Position numbers and translations under genes: made by a program. The notes below the pieces were generated by a model, which was not told the origin of the DNA, did not search any database, and saw nothing but the letters and a program-made list of their open reading frames with translations. 6,282 bases of DNA from Bacillota bacterium (GTDB lineage Bacteria > Bacillota_I > Bacilli_A > RFN20 > CAG-826), in NCBI GenBank assembly GCA_023422095.1, contig JAEZSD010000114.1, forward strand, positions 1-6,282. The letters run 5' to 3'. This document shows positions 1 to 6,281 of this stretch, one piece after another (the stretch's first letter is position 1; each line of letters begins with the position of its first letter).

Positions 1-630
1 TTCATTAACCTTTTGGCTTATTCCATGAGCCTCATTTCCTAAAACGAGAATAAAAGGTTCATGAATTTGTACTTCATCAAGAACACGAGAATCGTGAGAT
101 AAAGTGCTGGCGATAATCTTGTGTGAACCCTTGTAAGCATTCAAATCATCCTCGTATATGGGAAGCAAAAAGATTGCCCCTTTACTGGCTGAAATGACTT
201 TCTCGTTGTATATGCTCACGCACTCTCTTGCGAGAATAACTGCGTCGTATCCGAGTGCGAGCGCTGTGCGTATGAGCGTGCCCATGTTTCCAGGATCAGC
301 AATATTATCCAAATAAACCGCTCTCTCAATGATGGCGGGTTTTGTCATGGGTAAAAAGTTGGAAATGAAGACGATGCCTTCAGGATGGGCGGAAAACGCT
401 ATTTTATCGATGATTTCAGGAGTGACGAGATACTGGTTTACTGTTTCGGGTATATTTTTGAGTTCTTCTAGGGTGAAAACATCAGTCACTAGGTGGGATT
501 TTAACGCTAATTCCAAACACTTCTTTCCCTCAGCTAAAAACTGACCTTTTTCTTTTCGGCCTTTACTGCTTTTTAAATAGTAAGCGTTCTTTACCAGAGC
601 ATTCTCGCGAGATGTGATTGCTTTAATCAT
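1..630 (-). CDS. SpoU/TrmH-family RNA 2'-O-ribose methyltransferase (partial, C-terminus beyond left edge)
   Basis: Cytosolic S-adenosylmethionine-dependent enzyme that methylates a ribose 2'-OH in rRNA or tRNA. I translated 210 residues from ATG at 630 to the window edge with no stop. Residues 1 to about 95 (starting MIKAITSRENALVKNAYYL, with FLAEGKKCLELAL at 31-43) look like the L30e-like substrate-binding domain. The SPOUT catalytic domain follows. Motif 1 is at 109-122 (N109, DPGN 112-115, GTLIR 117-121, with Arg121 the expected catalytic arginine). Motif 2 is at 193-205 (LGNEAHGIS, with Glu200). Motif 3, which completes the SAM-binding knot, should lie just past the left edge; family members are about 240-260 residues. 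The ATG overlaps the stop of the upstream metallopeptidase gene by 8 bp and has a good ribosome binding site, so the two are probably co-transcribed. The RNA target cannot be told from sequence; an rRNA guanosine methylase of the RlmB/YsgA type is most likely. The family call is secure, the substrate is not. Confidence 0.93.
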   Translation of the reverse strand, partial: MIKAITSRENALVKNAYYLKSSKGRKEKGQFLAEGKKCLELALKSHLVTDVFTLEELKNIPETVNQYLVTPEIIDKIAFSAHPEGIVFISNFLPMTKPAIIERAVYLDNIADPGNMGTLIRTALALGYDAVILARECVSIYNEKVISASKGAIFLLPIYEDDLNAYKGSHKIIASTLSHDSRVLDEVQIHEPFILVLGNEAHGISQKVNE

Positions 631-1264
631 GGAAAGACCCCTTTCTCAGCCTCTTATGGAGGTATTTATAATTTGGGCAGAAACGATAGACTAATTCATA
701 GAATTGAGGGCCGTGTCCAGACACTAAGCAATGGGCTAGTTCATGAATAATAATGGCATCGATTACATCAATCGAATAATGAATAAGGACGCTTGAATAG
801 GTAATCGAGTGTTTGCCAATTGAATTAGATCCATAACGAGTGGACATTTTTCTCAGTCGAACAGTGTTCTGATTAATACCCATTTGAGCCTCATAAAAAC
901 GAGTTCTTTTAGTCAATAATTTAAGGAACCAAAGGTGAAGATTTTTATCTAGTTGTTTTTTGTCTTTGTAGGATATAATTGTCCCATCTCCAAACAAGAT
1001 TTCACCACTACTTTTGAGGTTCACTTTATTGCCAAGAATATAGATGTAATCATCCCCACGACCAAGAAGATGAGGATTTTCATCAATTAGTTTTGGAGCG
1101 AATTTGTCGAGCCCTTGAATGATTCGATTAGTAGAAGTAAATAAGGGGCAGTAAATGAGGAAGCCACCACTACGAAAATGGTAAGAAATATAGTGGTTAT
1201 GTTTATATTCAATATTGACGAGATAATCATTCCCTTTATAGTTATAAACGAATTGTTTAGTCAT
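623..1264 (-). CDS. YgjP/DUF45-type zinc metallopeptidase
   Basis: 213-residue putative metal-dependent peptidase of the YgjP-like (DUF45, M48-related) group. The zinc site is clear: HELAH at 174-178 (His174, catalytic Glu175, His178), then five residues and a third His at 184 in GHGPQF, the spacing usual in this group. Just upstream, VRLRKMSTRYGSNS (135-148) matches the family's conserved K-x-R-W/Y-G-S segment, and IHYSIDVIDAIIIHELAH continues the family pattern. The N-terminal 130 residues are beta-rich and poorly conserved. There is no signal peptide or membrane segment, so the protein should be cytosolic. The start is unambiguous: the next in-frame Met is residue 128, and no other start codon lies between this ATG and an in-frame stop about 27 bp upstream. 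It is the first gene of a two-gene operon with the RNA methyltransferase, overlapping it by 8 bp. Physiological substrates of the family are largely unknown, so no specific role is claimed. Confidence 0.88.
   Translation of the reverse strand: MTKQFVYNYKGNDYLVNIEYKHNHYISYHFRSGGFLIYCPLFTSTNRIIQGLDKFAPKLIDENPHLLGRGDDYIYILGNKVNLKSSGEILFGDGTIISYKDKKQLDKNLHLWFLKLLTKRTRFYEAQMGINQNTVRLRKMSTRYGSNSIGKHSITYSSVLIHYSIDVIDAIIIHELAHCLVSGHGPQFYELVYRFCPNYKYLHKRLRKGSFHD
638..644 (-). promoter_or_regulatory. Ribosome binding site of the RNA methyltransferase gene
   Basis: On the minus strand the sequence reads AAAGGGG followed by a 7-nt spacer and ATG at 630. It lies inside the last codons of the upstream metallopeptidase gene. 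It fixes the methyltransferase start and suggests translational coupling, because ribosomes finishing the upstream gene stop exactly over this start (ATGATTAA overlap). Confidence 0.75.
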
Positions 1265-1270
1265 GGCGAT

Positions 1271-1299
1271 ATTATACCTTGAATATACTGACTAAGAAA
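1271..1299 (-). promoter_or_regulatory. Candidate promoter for the metallopeptidase-methyltransferase operon
   Basis: A perfect TATAAT -10 box lies on the minus strand at 1276-1271, with a poor -35 region (TTTCTT at 1299-1294, 17-bp spacer; TTCTTA at 16 bp is slightly better). Transcription would begin about 7 nt past the -10 box, at or next to position 1264, the A of the start codon, giving a leaderless mRNA. The only Shine-Dalgarno-like sequence, AAGG about 12 nt before ATG, lies upstream of the -10 box and would not be in that transcript. The -10 match is good; the promoter as a whole is inferred. Confidence 0.5.
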
Positions 1300-1307
1300 T
1301 ATAGAAT
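1279..1307 (+). promoter_or_regulatory. Candidate promoter for the DUF523 gene
   Basis: TTGAAT (1279-1284), a 17-bp spacer and TAGAAT (1302-1307) form a good sigma-70/sigma-A type promoter on the plus strand. Initiation is expected near 1313-1315, only 5-7 nt before the ATG at 1320. The Shine-Dalgarno-like GAAGGA (1311-1316) would sit at the very 5' end of the mRNA and only 3 nt from the start codon. The spacer covers the -35 region of the opposite-strand promoter, so the two polymerases probably compete. Confidence 0.6.
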
Positions 1308-1319
1308 TATGAAGGAATT

Positions 1320-1763
1320 ATGGAAAAAATACTTATATCAGCCTGCATCGCGGGAGAACGCTGCCGTTATGACGGCAAAAATAATTACACCCCATTAGTT
1401 AAAGAACTATTGGAGAAATACGAATTAGTCCCCTTTTGCCCTGAAGTGGAAGGCGGTTTACCTATCCCAAGAGATCCTAGCGAGAGAAAAAAAGATCTCG
1501 TCCTCACCAAAGATAAAAAGAATGTGACAAGAAACTTTCAAAAAGGCGCGGAGCTCGCTTTAAATATTTGTCAATACCTGGGCATTCACATCGCAATTTT
1601 GAAAGAAAACAGCCCTTCCTGTGGAGTGAATCAGGTTTATGATGGAACATTCTCTAATCGCTTAATTGCTGGTTCGGGTATGACCACTGAACTATTAAAA
1701 AGAAAAGGCATCCGCGTCATTTCAGAAAATGACATTGAAGCCTTTTTAAAAGAAACTAGATAA
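1320..1763 (+). CDS. DUF523 / TudS-like iron-sulfur protein
   Basis: 147-residue cytosolic protein of the DUF523 family (YbbK-like), close to the usual full length. Visible family signatures are SACIAGERCRYDG at 7-19, PFCPEVEGGLPIPRDPSER at 38-56 and ENSPSCGVNQVYDGTFS at 96-112. Cysteines are at 9, 15, 40, 84 and 101; Cys9, Cys40 and Cys101 sit in the conserved blocks. DUF523 members include thiouracil desulfidase (TudS), which uses a [4Fe-4S] cluster held by three cysteines to remove sulfur from 2-thiouracil; these three are the likely ligands here, by analogy. Whether this protein acts on thiouracil or another thiolated base is unknown. The start is firm: the conserved ILISAC segment begins at residue 4, no other in-frame start precedes it after the TAG at 1302, and the next Met is residue 121. 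The gene is divergent from the metallopeptidase operon and convergent with the dUTPase gene, so it is probably monocistronic. Confidence 0.9.
   Translation: MEKILISACIAGERCRYDGKNNYTPLVKELLEKYELVPFCPEVEGGLPIPRDPSERKKDLVLTKDKKNVTRNFQKGAELALNICQYLGIHIAILKENSPSCGVNQVYDGTFSNRLIAGSGMTTELLKRKGIRVISENDIEAFLKETR
1698..1746 (-). terminator. Candidate terminator of the glgB-glgP-dUTPase operon, inside the DUF523 coding region
   Basis: This is a nested inverted repeat. The inner stem is GTCATTT (1716-1722) with AAATGAC (1727-1733) around a 4-nt loop. The outer stem is AAAAGGC (1703-1709) with GCCTTTT (1740-1746). Both are perfect 7-bp stems separated by a symmetric 6/6 internal loop. Read on the minus strand, the distal arm runs into a T-rich tract (TTTTCTTTTT). 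It begins about 25 bp past the dUTPase stop. The internal loop and AT-rich outer stem make this weaker than the plus-strand terminator, and coding constraint could explain part of it. Confidence 0.4.
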
Positions 1764-1771
1764 ATTAAAAA

Positions 1772-2266
1772 TTAATAATTATGGGCTTGGCGTTGGTAAT
1801 TCTCGCCAAGCTTTTTAAAATATGCTCTTTCGATACTTGAATAGCGGAATCCTAATAAAGGTATGAGGTTGAGAAAACTTTGGAACGCTTTTTGATAACT
1901 TAAATCATCTTTTCGTTTCATAAAACGAGCAATATTTGAATAGATAATCAAAAATTGTTCCGATAAGTCTTTAGAGTGTTTAGTGAGATTATAACAATCT
2001 TTTTTGCTCTTGATATCAATTCCTAAGGAGAGGAAAAAATGAAGTCCGTCAGCATATTCATCCAACACGCGATCTCGCGATTCGCCGTTTTTGGTCGACC
2101 AGTATTTAAAGCATCTGGTTGCGTTAGCTAATTCACCGATTTCAACTAAAAGAGCGAGGGTTCTTTTACTTCTCGTTGTCTCGTAAGAAACACCATGTTT
2201 GGTGGCGATTTCTTCATCGAGCTTTTGCTGCGCTAAAAACAAGTCGGTGAGTATCATTTTGCTCAT
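1772..2266 (-). CDS. dUTP diphosphatase, dimeric all-alpha type (dUTPase_2)
   Basis: 164-residue cytosolic enzyme expected to hydrolyse dUTP to dUMP and pyrophosphate, keeping uracil out of DNA and feeding dTMP synthesis. It belongs to the all-alpha NTP pyrophosphatase (MazG-like) superfamily, not the trimeric beta-barrel dUTPases. The metal-binding motifs are ExxE at Glu42/Glu45 (VEIGELAN) and ExxD at Glu70/Asp73 (DEYADGLHF), with the family's CFKYWS segment at 52-57 between them. I chose ATG at 2266, 5 bp past the glgP stop, with a modest AAAGTGA Shine-Dalgarno 10 nt upstream in the end of glgP. A TTG at 2296 would add ten residues and overlap glgP but lacks support; ATG at 2257 (MILTDLF) is also possible, as it fits the usual family N-terminus. 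The spacing implies co-transcription with glgP. The final codons are also the opposite strand's terminator hairpin. Metabolic linkage to glycogen is not evident. Confidence 0.88.
   Translation of the reverse strand: MSKMILTDLFLAQQKLDEEIATKHGVSYETTRSKRTLALLVEIGELANATRCFKYWSTKNGESRDRVLDEYADGLHFFLSLGIDIKSKKDCYNLTKHSKDLSEQFLIIYSNIARFMKRKDDLSYQKAFQSFLNLIPLLGFRYSSIERAYFKKLGENYQRQAHNY
1785..1816 (+). terminator. Rho-independent terminator of the DUF523 gene, inside the dUTPase coding region
   Basis: A perfect 8-bp inverted repeat, GCTTGGCG (1785-1792) and CGCCAAGC (1804-1811), with an 11-nt loop, is followed at once by TTTTT (1812-1816). It lies 21 bp past the TAA of the DUF523 gene. A T-run follows only on the plus strand, so it acts in that direction. 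On the opposite strand the same bases encode the last residues of the dUTPase (LGENYQRQA). Confidence 0.78.
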
Positions 2267-2271
2267 AGCGA

Positions 2272-4692
2272 CTATTTCACTTTCTTGAGATGCCAAATCT
2301 CGTTAGCGTATTGTTCGATGGTTCGGTCAGAAGAGAAGAAACCACTATTGGCGATATTCTTTAAGCACATCTTGCCCCATCCTTTGCGGTCCTTATATAA
2401 AGAGCAAATCTTTTCTTGGGCTTTGACATAAGCATCAAAATCTTCTAAGACAAGATATTGATCGCCACGATTCATAATTTCATCAAAAATTAAGCGATAG
2501 CGATTAGGTTTAAATTTCGCCCATTCAGCATAGCTGAGAGAATCGATGACAGCTTTGATTCGCGCATCGCTATTATACATATCCCAAGGATTGTATTTTC
2601 CTTGAGCGTAAATCTCTTCGACTTCGTCAGCGAGATGACCAAATATCACTGCATTATCAATACCAGCTTTTTCGACGATTTCAATATTGGCTCCATCCAT
2701 CGTTCCAAGAGTAATTGCACCATTCATCATGAATTTCATGTTAGAAGTGCCGCTGGCTTCCTTGCCGGCAGTGGAAATTTGCTCGCTGATGTCAGCGGCG
2801 GGAATAATTAATTCCGCAAGAGAGACACCATAGTTTTCAATGAAAACAACTTTTAAGAATTTATTAGTCTCTTCGTCTTCATTGACGGTCTTACTAACTG
2901 CAACGATTAATTCGATTATCTTTTTCGCTAGTTCATAACTTGGGGCGGCCTTTGCTCCAAAGAAGAAGGTGTGAGGATAGATACGGAAAGAAGGATCAAA
3001 TTTCATTCTCTGATATAAATAGATGATATGGAATATGTTGAGCAATTGTCTTTTATAGGCGTGGAGACGCTTGATTTGAACATCAAAGATGGAATTTACA
3101 TCGATATCGATATTCATCGTTTCTTTGACATATTTAGCGAGTTTAATCTTGTTTCCTAACTTAATGGTGTCGAGAGTTTCGAGAACTTCTTTGTCGTCAG
3201 CGAACTTTTCAAAATCTTTGATTTTGTCCATATCTTTAATCCAAGATTTACCAATCTTTTCAGTGATTAACTTGGCGAGGTTGGGATTGGAATAAACTAA
3301 CCATCGGCGGTGAGTGACACCATTGGTTTTATTGTTAAATTTTTCAGGCATGAATTTGTAAAAATCTTTAAAAGTCATCGTCTCGAGAATTTTGGTGTGC
3401 AAGGCGGCAACGCCATTGACACTATAACAAGTATAGATGGCGAGGTTGGTCATATGAATCTGACCATCCTTAATGATGTTCATTGCCCACTTAGCTCCTT
3501 CGGAGACGTCGTGATTTTGCATCTCAAGATTAAAGCGTCGATTGATCTCTTCAATAATCATGTAGCAGCGAGGAATGAGATTTTGGACATAGTTAACAGG
3601 CCATTTCTCTAAGGCTTCAGGCATGACCGTGTGATTGGTGAACGCCATTGATTGACTGACTTCATTCCAGGATTCATCCCAGCCCATGCCATATTCATCC
3701 ATCATCACTCTCATCATTTCGGGAATGGCGAGAATTGGATGGGTATCATTCAATTGGAAAGTATAAGCATTATGAATTCCTTTTAATGTTCCATGATGGC
3801 GGTAATAACTCTGCAACGTAGCTTGAATACCCGAGGAAACGAGGAAATACTGTTGGCGTAATCTTAAGATTCTTCCGTTTTCCGTTGAATCATCAGGATA
3901 TAAACCATGAGTTAATTCTTCTAGAGTGTCGAGGTATTGCTCAAAAGACATATCGCTCGGAAGATCGTCATTACTGGGTTCAGCATTCCATAGTCTTAGA
4001 CTATTGACGACGTGGTTGCGGTAGCCAACCACTGGAACATCATAAGGAACAGCGCGAACCACTAAAGCGTTAACCGTGCGAATTCCGTATCCCCCGTCTG
4101 GCTTTAAAAAAGCTTCGGGCGAACCATAGAATTTAACTGTCACTCCATATTTAGGACGTCTGATTTCCCAAACATTGCCGTTTGTTAACCATTGATCAGG
4201 GAATTCTCTTTGTTTTCCATCGACAATTTTTTGTTTAAAGAAGCCGTATTGATAACGGATGCAGTTTCCGTGTCCGAGATAACCTAAGGAAGCAATCGAA
4301 TCAAGGAAACAAGCCGCGAGACGGCCTAAACCTCCGTTGCCAAGTCCAGCATCAGCTTCTTTATCTTCTAATTCATGAATATCGATTCCTAAATCTGCTA
4401 AACCTTCTTTAGCGACTTCATAGATACCCATGTTTTGCATATTATTGACTAATAAGCGACCGATGAGAAACTCCATGGAAAAGTAAATTAGTGTCTTTTC
4501 ATCTTTTTGAGTGGACTCACGTCTCGTCTCAGACCAGTCGACATTTGCGTAATCGCGGATCATTTCACCTAAAATGGTGTATTTCTCTGAGATGTGACTC
4601 TCTTTCACGGACACGCCATAAGTCTCTAAAAGACGGCGTTCGTATTCTTTTTTAAATTCTTGTTTGGACTCAAACATTTTATTTGGTGCCAT
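2272..4692 (-). CDS. glgP: Glycogen/alpha-glucan phosphorylase
   Basis: 806-residue PLP-dependent GT35 enzyme, full length for bacterial GlgP (about 800). It splits terminal alpha-1,4 links of glycogen with phosphate to give glucose-1-phosphate in the cytosol. Conserved blocks (numbered from the chosen Met): LGNGGLGRLAACFLDS 117-132, HTVMPEALEKW 354-364, DVQIKRLHAYKRQLLN 537-552, FFGAKAAPSY 577-586, and the cofactor motif EASGTSNMKF 645-654 followed by NGAITLGTMDGANIEI. Lys653 (codon 2736-2734) is the expected PLP Schiff-base lysine. I chose ATG at 4692 because GAGGA (4702-4698) sits 5 nt upstream; the alternative ATG at 4704 overlaps the glgB stop (ATGA) and would add only MRIN, with no good ribosome binding site. 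glgB lies immediately upstream and the dUTPase gene 5 bp downstream. A maltodextrin phosphorylase cannot be strictly excluded, but the glgB partner favours glycogen. Confidence 0.96.
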   Translation of the reverse strand: MAPNKMFESKQEFKKEYERRLLETYGVSVKESHISEKYTILGEMIRDYANVDWSETRRESTQKDEKTLIYFSMEFLIGRLLVNNMQNMGIYEVAKEGLADLGIDIHELEDKEADAGLGNGGLGRLAACFLDSIASLGYLGHGNCIRYQYGFFKQKIVDGKQREFPDQWLTNGNVWEIRRPKYGVTVKFYGSPEAFLKPDGGYGIRTVNALVVRAVPYDVPVVGYRNHVVNSLRLWNAEPSNDDLPSDMSFEQYLDTLEELTHGLYPDDSTENGRILRLRQQYFLVSSGIQATLQSYYRHHGTLKGIHNAYTFQLNDTHPILAIPEMMRVMMDEYGMGWDESWNEVSQSMAFTNHTVMPEALEKWPVNYVQNLIPRCYMIIEEINRRFNLEMQNHDVSEGAKWAMNIIKDGQIHMTNLAIYTCYSVNGVAALHTKILETMTFKDFYKFMPEKFNNKTNGVTHRRWLVYSNPNLAKLITEKIGKSWIKDMDKIKDFEKFADDKEVLETLDTIKLGNKIKLAKYVKETMNIDIDVNSIFDVQIKRLHAYKRQLLNIFHIIYLYQRMKFDPSFRIYPHTFFFGAKAAPSYELAKKIIELIVAVSKTVNEDEETNKFLKVVFIENYGVSLAELIIPAADISEQISTAGKEASGTSNMKFMMNGAITLGTMDGANIEIVEKAGIDNAVIFGHLADEVEEIYAQGKYNPWDMYNSDARIKAVIDSLSYAEWAKFKPNRYRLIFDEIMNRGDQYLVLEDFDAYVKAQEKICSLYKDRKGWGKMCLKNIANSGFFSSDRTIEQYANEIWHLKKVK

Positions 4693-4697
4693 ATTTA

Positions 4698-4702
4698 TCC
4701 TC
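4698..4702 (-). promoter_or_regulatory. Ribosome binding site deciding the glgP start, overlapping the glgB stop
   Basis: GAGGA on the minus strand overlaps the TGA stop of glgB (4703-4701) and stands 5 nt before ATG at 4692. It favours the MAPNKMF start over the upstream MRINMAP start and suggests that glgB termination is coupled to glgP initiation. Confidence 0.7.
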
Positions 4703-6281
4703 ATTTCTTTATTTTTTTAAATATGCATGCTCCTAAGCAAGCAAGTTTTATATCTAGGTGATAGGGAAGGCCTTCGAAACTGCCTTTACCAGTTTTTAAA
4801 GGCAAACCATTGTATTGGCCCCAGCCACCATAAACATCTTTGTCAGAATTGAACAACTCTTCGTATGTTCCTTCTTCTAGGAATGGTAAACGGATCGACT
4901 CATAGAAGTTTGTTGTCATATTAAAGACGAAAACTAAGGTTTCATCTTGATATTTTCTTTGAAAAGCAAAAACTGATTGATCAGCGTTATCGACCATCAG
5001 CCAACGGAAAAGCTCTGGATTATGCTCTTGCATATGCATCGCTTTTTCACCTTGATAGATACGATTGAGATCACGAATCAAGCGCGAAACTGAATCGTGT
5101 TTTGGATAAGATTTCAGATTCCAAGGAAGAGATTTATTTTCATCCCATTCATCAAAGCTTGCTAATTCGTTACCCATGAAATTGAGTTTTTTGCCAGGAT
5201 GAGCAAATTGGTAAGTATATAGATTCCTCACTAAGGCGAATTTTTGTTCATAATCGCCCCACATCTTATTGATAATCGTGCCTTTTCCGTGAACTACTTC
5301 ATCATGAGAAAGAGGTAATAAGAAATTATCGCTATAGAAGTACGCCATCGAAAAAGTCAGTTTGTGATGGTCATATTTTTTATAGACGGGGTCTTTGGAA
5401 TAATACTTTAAAGTATCATTCATCCATCCGAGATCCCATTTATAATCAAATCCCAGACCACCTTGCTCAGTCGGCTTGGTAGTACCAGCGAAAGCTGTGC
5501 TATCTTCGGCAATCATCATCACTGAATCATGAGCGATATGGATCTTGCCGTTCAAACGTTTAATAAACTCGACCGCTCCTTCATTTACTCCATTGGATAC
5601 ATCGCCGTTGTAATAGATGATATTGCTGACCGCGTCGACTCTTAGTCCATCGAAATGGAAATAGTCGATGAGATAATTCATCGCGCTCATCAAAAAGCTT
5701 CTAACTGGGTCTTTTCCTAAATCAAATTGGAGCGATCCCCAAGGGGATACTCTCCATTTGTTAGAGTATTCAAACAATTTTGTGCCATCGTATTCCGCTA
5801 AAGCCCATTTGTCTTTGGCGAAGTGAACGGGAGCAAAATCAAGAATCGTGCCAATTCCCGCTTGATGAAGACGGTCAATCAGACTCATCAATTGGAATGG
5901 ATTGCCATAACGAGCATCAATTGAGAAGAATCCAGTCGCTTGATATCCCCAGCTTCCATCAAATGGATATTGCACCAAAGGCATGAATTCAACATGCGTG
6001 AAACCATTGGAAGTAATGTATTTAATGAGAGGTTCAGCGATTTCTTCATAAGATAATGTGTGTCCATCGCTTGCTTTTCCTATCCAAGAACCAAGATGCA
6101 TTTCATAAATAGACATCGGCTGATCAAAATTACGAGTTCGCTTTTTAAGCCATAAATCATCGTGCCAAGCAAAGGAACGAATATCAAATAATTTACTACA
6201 TGTACCAGGGCGATTTTCGCTATAAAAAGCAAAAGGGTCGATTTTATCGACATATTTTCCCTTTGCGTTTTGGAAATGGTA
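4701..6281 (-). CDS. glgB: 1,4-alpha-glucan branching enzyme (partial, N-terminus beyond right edge)
   Basis: GH13 enzyme that cuts an alpha-1,4 glucan and rejoins it by an alpha-1,6 bond, making glycogen branches. 526 residues are visible; family members are about 620-730, so roughly 100 or more are missing. The frame is open to the edge: the first 55 residues (YHFQNAKGKYVDKIDPFAFY, then RPGTCSKLFD) carry the CBM48-to-catalytic junction, so the Met at 6116 (MSIYEMHLGSW) is internal and not the start. Catalytic regions in visible numbering: region I DFAPVHF at 148-154; region II GLRVDAVSN with nucleophile Asp216 (codon 5636-5634); region III MIAEDSTAF with acid/base Glu259 (5507-5505), where most bacterial GlgB have EEST; region IV LPLSHDEVVHG with His326-Asp327. 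FMGNE and a C-terminal beta domain (FAFQRKY, VFVFNMT) follow. All catalytic residues are present. It ends in TGA and is followed by glgP after 8 bp, forming a glgB-glgP operon whose promoter lies off the window. Confidence 0.96.
   Translation of the reverse strand, partial: YHFQNAKGKYVDKIDPFAFYSENRPGTCSKLFDIRSFAWHDDLWLKKRTRNFDQPMSIYEMHLGSWIGKASDGHTLSYEEIAEPLIKYITSNGFTHVEFMPLVQYPFDGSWGYQATGFFSIDARYGNPFQLMSLIDRLHQAGIGTILDFAPVHFAKDKWALAEYDGTKLFEYSNKWRVSPWGSLQFDLGKDPVRSFLMSAMNYLIDYFHFDGLRVDAVSNIIYYNGDVSNGVNEGAVEFIKRLNGKIHIAHDSVMMIAEDSTAFAGTTKPTEQGGLGFDYKWDLGWMNDTLKYYSKDPVYKKYDHHKLTFSMAYFYSDNFLLPLSHDEVVHGKGTIINKMWGDYEQKFALVRNLYTYQFAHPGKKLNFMGNELASFDEWDENKSLPWNLKSYPKHDSVSRLIRDLNRIYQGEKAMHMQEHNPELFRWLMVDNADQSVFAFQRKYQDETLVFVFNMTTNFYESIRLPFLEEGTYEELFNSDKDVYGGWGQYNGLPLKTGKGSFEGLPYHLDIKLACLGACIFKKIKK

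Noticed and set aside
329..544. Plus-strand open frame of 71 codons
   Set aside because: It lies entirely antisense to the SpoU/TrmH methyltransferase, whose conserved motifs validate the minus strand; the translated product shows no family pattern.
2294..2296. TTG at 2296 as the dUTPase start
   Set aside because: It is a rare start codon inside glgP without a clear Shine-Dalgarno; ATG at 2266 or 2257 fits the family N-terminus better.
2602..3612. Three plus-strand open frames (2602-2811, 3089-3295, 3310-3612)
   Set aside because: All are opposite the strongly conserved glgP coding sequence and have no recognisable domains; they are shadows of its codon pattern.
5505..5510. EDST in place of the usual bacterial EEST in GlgB region III as a sign of inactivation
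   Set aside because: The catalytic Glu is the first of the pair and is retained; AED also occurs in active branching enzymes such as the eukaryotic ones.
5780..5986. Plus-strand open frame of 68 codons
   Set aside because: It is antisense to the glgB catalytic domain, with no plausible independent gene signals.
6114..6116. ATG at 6116 as the start of glgB
   Set aside because: The frame stays open to the window edge and the 55 codons upstream encode conserved GlgB sequence (DPFAFY, RPGT), so this Met is internal.
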